Source of the DNA: Pelagibacteraceae bacterium
GTDB lineage: Bacteria; Pseudomonadota; Alphaproteobacteria; Pelagibacterales; Pelagibacteraceae
Assembly: GCA_008638205.1 (NCBI GenBank)
Contig: VTPO01000001.1
Coordinates: 1-64,000, forward strand
DNA length: 64,000 bases
Direction of reading: 5' to 3'
Part shown: piece by piece, positions 59,630 to 64,000 of the stretch
How positions within the stretch are numbered: position 1 is the first letter of the stretch
How the letters are laid out: each line of letters starts with the position of its first letter
Translations under genes and position numbers: made by a program
Notes under the pieces: generated by a model
Told to the model about the DNA's origin: nothing
Databases searched by the model: none
The model's input: the letters and a program-made list of their open reading frames with translations, nothing else

Positions 59630-60601
59630 ATGATGAAAAATATTAATGCTTGGTTATTAACAGAGGGAGCTCATGGTATGGTTAGCCAAGTGGAAGGGCT
59701 AGCCAAAGCTCTTAACGTAAATTTTACTCACAAAAAAGTAGTAACCAACTCTTTTTGGAGTTTAGTCCCCCCTTCAATAACACCCGCAAGTAAAAATACT
59801 TTTAATTTTTCTAGTATTATAGAAGATCTTTTAACGAAAAAAAATCCAACAGTTCTAATTTCTTGTGGAAGAAAAAGTGTTATTCCCTCAATTGTACTTA
59901 AGAATTATTTATATAAAAAAAATAAAACAAAAATTTTTAATATTCACATTCAGAATCCAAAAGTACATATTGATAATTTTAATTTTATTGTTGCTCCAGA
60001 GCATGACCAGCTACAAGGAGAAAATGTTATTCAATCCAAAGGAGCTATTCACTACATTACAGATGAAGAGATACAAGGTGCCAAAGCTTTGACTGAAGAT
60101 AAAAATATTTTAACTATTGTCCTTGGGGGCCCCACCAAGCATTACCATTTTTCATTGGAGGAGTTGAAAGATTTATTTAATAAAGTAGATTTACTTTTCC
60201 TTAATAAGGTTGAAGAAATCAAGATTGTATCCTCAAGAAGAACGCCACAATCAATAATACATTTTTTGCAAGATAGATATAAAGACAACCCAAAAATCAC
60301 TGTAGATTCTTCACTGTCTAGAAAAAATTATGTTCAAGCCCTTGCTCAGGCTAAAAAAATTATTGTTACCTCCGATTCTATATCTATGTTGTCCGAGGCG
60401 GCTACTACAGGAGTGCCTATTTATTTAGCTAAATTAAAATCTTATAAAAATGACCATCGATTTTCTAATTTTTTAGAATCGTTTAAAAAACTTAATATAA
60501 TTAAGGATTTAGAGACAAAAGAAGAGAACTGGACTTATGATAAGCTTTATGAGACTAAAAGAATTGCCGAATTATTAAAAAATAAAATTACATTGTCATG
60601 A
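59630..60601 (+). CDS. ELM1/DUF1022 family protein (GT-B-like)
   Basis: 323 aa from the ATG at 59630 (MMKNINAWLLTEGAHGM). The family is named for plant mitochondrial ELM1, which recruits a dynamin to the outer membrane; bacterial members are of unknown function and look like nucleotide-sugar GT-B proteins. Conserved segments seen are ALNVNFTHKKV, the GPTKHYHFS motif and SDSISMLSEAATTGVPIYLA, a typical GT-B-like acceptor. Its stop overlaps the next ATG (ATGA), so both are made together. Confidence 0.75.
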   Translation: MMKNINAWLLTEGAHGMVSQVEGLAKALNVNFTHKKVVTNSFWSLVPPSITPASKNTFNFSSIIEDLLTKKNPTVLISCGRKSVIPSIVLKNYLYKKNKTKIFNIHIQNPKVHIDNFNFIVAPEHDQLQGENVIQSKGAIHYITDEEIQGAKALTEDKNILTIVLGGPTKHYHFSLEELKDLFNKVDLLFLNKVEEIKIVSSRRTPQSIIHFLQDRYKDNPKITVDSSLSRKNYVQALAQAKKIIVTSDSISMLSEAATTGVPIYLAKLKSYKNDHRFSNFLESFKKLNIIKDLETKEENWTYDKLYETKRIAELLKNKITLS

Positions 60602-61260
60602 GCTTTTTAAATTCTGTTAAAAATCAATCAAGCAAATTGAGCGATCCTTTTGTTCACTGGGAATTTAACAACCCTCTTACAGAAAAGATGATTGATGAAA
60701 TTTACAATACCCAAATAGATGATCCTGCTAGATATGAAATTAACTATGATGGAACCAGAGCTATAGATGGAGGAGATGGAAATTTCAGGGAAGGAATTTC
60801 TGATGGTGGAAAGGCATTAAAATTTAGATGTTTTTTAGAAAAACATAATACCCAAGAATTTCCAGAGTTGTTCAGTCTAGTTCAGGAGTTGCAATCCAAA
60901 AAAACACATGAGCATATCGGTTCTTTAATTGGCAAGGATTTGTCAAAATCCTATGTAAGGCTAGAGGTAATTTGCGATCGAAAAGGTTTTTGGCTTAAAC
61001 CTCATTGTGACATTAAAGAAAAATTACTTTCCTGCCTTCTTTTTGTAAATCGTTTTGGGGAGTCTGAAGATCTTGGAACAGATTTTTATAACTCCAAACT
61101 AGAACTAGTTAAAACGGTTCCTTACAAAAATAACTATGGTTATTTTTTTAGTAGTGACAAAAATAGTTGGCATGGCATGGAAAAAAAAGCGATTCAAAAA
61201 GACAGAAGATGCATACAAATAAATTATGTTACTTTTAAAACTGATTGGCCTGTTTTGTAG
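60598..61260 (+). CDS. 2-oxoglutarate/Fe(II)-dependent oxygenase-like protein
   Basis: 220 aa. The iron triad is visible as H136-x-D138 (LKPHCDIKEK) and H192 (SWHGMEKK), with R203/R204 as the likely 2-oxoglutarate anchor (KDRRCIQINY). The DLGTDFY segment between them is usual for this subgroup. Substrate unknown: hydroxylation of a protein, sugar or lipid is possible. Overlaps the ELM1-like gene by four bases, and ends two bases before the convergent carB. Confidence 0.8.
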   Translation: MSFLNSVKNQSSKLSDPFVHWEFNNPLTEKMIDEIYNTQIDDPARYEINYDGTRAIDGGDGNFREGISDGGKALKFRCFLEKHNTQEFPELFSLVQELQSKKTHEHIGSLIGKDLSKSYVRLEVICDRKGFWLKPHCDIKEKLLSCLLFVNRFGESEDLGTDFYNSKLELVKTVPYKNNYGYFFSSDKNSWHGMEKKAIQKDRRCIQINYVTFKTDWPVL

Positions 61261-61262
61261 GC

Positions 61263-64000
61263 CTACAAATCCTGAATGGGCATAACTCCCATTTTTTTAT
61301 TTTTCATTGATATAATCGCCTCAGTACAAGCAATCGCTCCTGCTAGTGTGGTGAAGTAAGGAATACCATTATTAAGTGCGGATCTTCTCAAAGACCTTGA
61401 ATCTTCTATAGATTTTTTCCCTGAAGTTGTATTGATCACAATTGATATTTTTTTATCATCTAAATATTCTACTACGTGCGGAGATCCCTGAGTGGCTTTG
61501 TTGATTTTTTTACAATCGATATTTTCAGAATTTAAAATTTCAGCAGTGCTATTGGTAGCTAATAGGGCAAATCCTAGGTTTGCTAATTTTTTGGCGAAGT
61601 TTTTTATATGAGGCTTGTCTTTATCGTTTACAGATATAAACACAGTACCTTCTTTAGGTAATGTATTGCCTGCAGAGATTTGGCTTTTAGCGTAAGCCAT
61701 GCCAAAGTCTGTATCTATTCCCATAGATTCTCCTGTAGATTTCATTTCAGGACCTAAAATGGTATCCACTTCTGGAAATTTGTTAAAAGGAAATACTGCT
61801 TCTTTCACAGAAAAAGTTTTTAATTTTTTGTTTGGTACATTTAAATCCTTAAGTAGCAAGCCAGACATTACTTTGGTTGCTATTTTTGCTACAGAAATAT
61901 TTGAGGCTTTAGAAACAAAGGGAACAGTTCTGCTTGCTCTTGGATTTACTTCTAAAACATAAATATTTTTACCCTGTATAGCAAATTGTATATTGATTAA
62001 TCCCACAACTCCAATACTGGTAGCTAATTTTTTTGTTTGTTTTTTTACTTCATTAATTATTTCTTCAGAAAGAGAGTAGGGTGGTATGCAGCAAGCAGAA
62101 TCGCCAGAATGAATACCCGCTTCCTCTATGTGTTCCATGACACCTGAAACAAAAACATTCTCTCCATCGCAAATAGCATCCACATCCACTTCAATTGCAT
62201 CATTCAAAAAGCGGTCTAATAAAACTGGATTATTTCCTGAAACCTTTACAGCTTCTTGAATATATCTTGTTAGCTGCTCATCGTCATGAATGATTTCCAT
62301 GGCTCTTCCACCTAGAACGTATGAAGGTCTAATTACGAGAGGGTACTTAATTTTTTTTGCAATTTCAAAAGCTTCCTCTTTAGATCTAGCCAAGCCATTC
62401 TCAGCTTGTTTCAAGCCAAGTTGGTTTATTAAATTACTAAATCTTTCTCTATCCTCAGTGAGATCAATAGAATCTAGGGGGGTTCCAAGGATTGGGTAGC
62501 CATTATCGTGAATGGCTTTTGCCAATTTCAAAGGAGTCTGACCGCCAAACTGAACAATCACTCCTTTTAATTTTCCTTTTGAGCTTTCCTTCTTTAAAAT
62601 TTCCAAAACAAATTCTTCAATCAGTGGCTCAAAATAAAGCCTATCGCTAGTATCATAATCAGTAGATACCGTTTCTGGATTGCAATTAATCATAATTGTT
62701 TCGTAGTCCAGTTCACTTAATGCATAACTTGCCTGACAACAGCAGTAATCAAATTCAATTCCTTGCCCTATTCTGTTAGGACCACCACCAATAATTACTA
62801 CTTTTTCTTTTTCAGTGGGATTAGATTCACAATCATTGGAGTCATCAATGCCGGTATCATATGTTGAATACATATAGGGAGTTTGAGAATCAAACTCAGC
62901 AGCACATGTATCAACTTTTTTATAGACAGGAACAATTCCCAACTTATTTCTTTTTACAACAATTTCAGTTAGGGGCTTGTTGGTTAATATAGATATCTGC
63001 TTATCGCTAAAGCCAGAGGATTTAATAAATTTAAAAAAACCTTTGTTTTCTAGAGCATCAGATTTTTTTATCTCTTTTTCAATATCAACAATTTCCTTAA
63101 CTTGCTTTAAAAACCAAGGGTCAATTTTAGTTATTGTGTGTATCTCTTCTGCTGAAAAGCTCATTCTAAAAGCTTCTGCCACATAAAGTATTTTTTGAGG
63201 AATGTTTTCAGCAAGCTTTTTTTTCAAATCCTCTTTATTGATAGAAAAAGAATCTAAACCATCTAACCCCACCTCTAAGGAGACCAGTGCTTTTTGCAAA
63301 GATTCTTTAAAATTTCTTCCAATGGCCATTGTTTCACCAACAGATTTCATAGCAGTGCCAAGCTCTGCTTTTGATTTTTGGAATTTTTCAAATGCAAATC
63401 TGGGTATTTTAGTTACAACATAATCAATGGTTGGCTCAAATGATGCTGGAGTGTTTCCGGTGATGTCATTTGTGATTTCATCAAGAGTATAGCCAATAGC
63501 TAACTTTGCAGCTACTTTTGCTATTGGAAAACCAGTGGCCTTAGAAGCAAGCGCAGAAGATCGAGATACCCTTGGATTCATTTCGATTACAATCATTCTT
63601 CCATCTTTAGGATTAATTGCAAATTGAACATTCGAACCTCCTGTTTCGACTCCTATTTTTCTCAAACAACTAATAGATGCATTTCTCATTACTTGATATT
63701 CTTTGTCAGTTAAAGTTAAGGCAGGAGCAACTGTCATAGAGTCACCAGTGTGAATACCCATCGGGTCTACATTTTCAATGCTGCAAATAATGATACAATT
63801 ATCTTTGTTATCTCGAACGACTTCCATTTCAAACTCTTTCCAACCTACCAAAGACTCTTCTACAAGAACTTCATGAGTTGGAGATAAGGAGAGTCCATTT
63901 TTTAATATTTTTAAGTATTCTTCTTCTGTATTTGCAACTCCTCCACCAGTTCCACCCAAGGTAAAAGAAGGTCTAATAATTACAGGAAGATTTATTTCTT
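61263..64000 (-). CDS. carB: Carbamoyl-phosphate synthase large subunit (5' end missing)
   Basis: Makes carbamoyl phosphate for arginine and pyrimidines. The frame stays open to the window edge, with the first ATP-grasp motif readable as [17 protein letters not shown], so the N-terminal part (about 150-170 residues of roughly 1,075) is outside. Visible: the rest of the first ATP-grasp domain, the oligomerisation domain, the second ATP-grasp ([19 protein letters not shown] onward, [15 protein letters not shown]) and the MGS regulatory domain near the C-terminus. carA is not seen. Confidence 0.97.
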   Translation of the reverse strand, partial: EINLPVIIRPSFTLGGTGGGVANTEEEYLKILKNGLSLSPTHEVLVEESLVGWKEFEMEVVRDNKDNCIIICSIENVDPMGIHTGDSMTVAPALTLTDKEYQVMRNASISCLRKIGVETGGSNVQFAINPKDGRMIVIEMNPRVSRSSALASKATGFPIAKVAAKLAIGYTLDEITNDITGNTPASFEPTIDYVVTKIPRFAFEKFQKSKAELGTAMKSVGETMAIGRNFKESLQKALVSLEVGLDGLDSFSINKEDLKKKLAENIPQKILYVAEAFRMSFSAEEIHTITKIDPWFLKQVKEIVDIEKEIKKSDALENKGFFKFIKSSGFSDKQISILTNKPLTEIVVKRNKLGIVPVYKKVDTCAAEFDSQTPYMYSTYDTGIDDSNDCESNPTEKEKVVIIGGGPNRIGQGIEFDYCCCQASYALSELDYETIMINCNPETVSTDYDTSDRLYFEPLIEEFVLEILKKESSKGKLKGVIVQFGGQTPLKLAKAIHDNGYPILGTPLDSIDLTEDRERFSNLINQLGLKQAENGLARSKEEAFEIAKKIKYPLVIRPSYVLGGRAMEIIHDDEQLTRYIQEAVKVSGNNPVLLDRFLNDAIEVDVDAICDGENVFVSGVMEHIEEAGIHSGDSACCIPPYSLSEEIINEVKKQTKKLATSIGVVGLINIQFAIQGKNIYVLEVNPRASRTVPFVSKASNISVAKIATKVMSGLLLKDLNVPNKKLKTFSVKEAVFPFNKFPEVDTILGPEMKSTGESMGIDTDFGMAYAKSQISAGNTLPKEGTVFISVNDKDKPHIKNFAKKLANLGFALLATNSTAEILNSENIDCKKINKATQGSPHVVEYLDDKKISIVINTTSGKKSIEDSRSLRRSALNNGIPYFTTLAGAIACTEAIISMKNKKMGVMPIQDL

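Overview
The window is 64 kb of very AT-rich, almost completely coding DNA. Its gene content is that of a streamlined, aerobic, Gram-negative marine alphaproteobacterium, most like the SAR11 lineage or another small-genome relative. Alphaproteobacterial markers are the CcrM GANTC methylase, the split b/b' ATP synthase stator, the coxB-coxA-ctaB-coxF-ctaG-coxC-surf1 operon and the DUF721-dsbA-smc block. Neighbouring genes overlap or lie a few bases apart. The longest non-coding stretch is about 100 bases. No mobile element, CRISPR array or phage gene was seen, and there is one tRNA. Base composition was judged by eye, not computed.

Layout. Positions 1-7645 (minus) hold a tight HAD-ubiA-pmbA-msbA-waaA-lpxK-lpxL run for quinone prenylation and lipid A/Kdo assembly and export. 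Next come rsmE and tldD (7662-9787). The aa3 cytochrome oxidase operon (9891-15364, plus) ends in thrC. Facing it, a minus-strand run 23495 to 16763 carries crtI-crtB-crtY-blh followed by ispH-thrB-rnhA. This is a beta-carotene-to-retinal pathway coupled to a conserved alphaproteobacterial housekeeping block. A double CDGSH iron-sulfur protein is divergent from crtI. The F0 ATP synthase genes follow smc, dsbA and DUF721 (29815 to 23769). Then come mutY, a flavin monooxygenase, ccrM, rnhB, a diverged uracil-DNA glycosylase, a TPR protein, ispE, tRNA-Gln and a short CCA-adding-type enzyme.

The second half has greA, hemF and trmL. The cytochrome bc1 operon petABC (39723-42351) follows, then ychF-pth-rplY-prs-pgeF-midA-lgt and a histidine kinase/response regulator/MarR trio resembling the PetR/PetP regulators. 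After that are ilvE, a pgsA-uvrC-folB-SDR-uvrB run, aspC, trxB, an ELM1-like gene coupled to a 2-oxoglutarate oxygenase, and the 3' part of carB cut by the window end.

Together the genes describe aerobic respiration (bc1, aa3 oxidase, F0F1), with retinal synthesis that would serve a light-driven rhodopsin. No rhodopsin, crtE or idi lies in the window. The observations most worth following are an SMC with no recognisable hinge, a cysteine-free family-4-like uracil glycosylase, a shortened CCA-adding-type enzyme beside a tRNA, a GANTC site in the ccrM promoter, a likely MarR operator, and the ELM1/oxygenase pair. No wholly new multi-gene system was convincingly seen.
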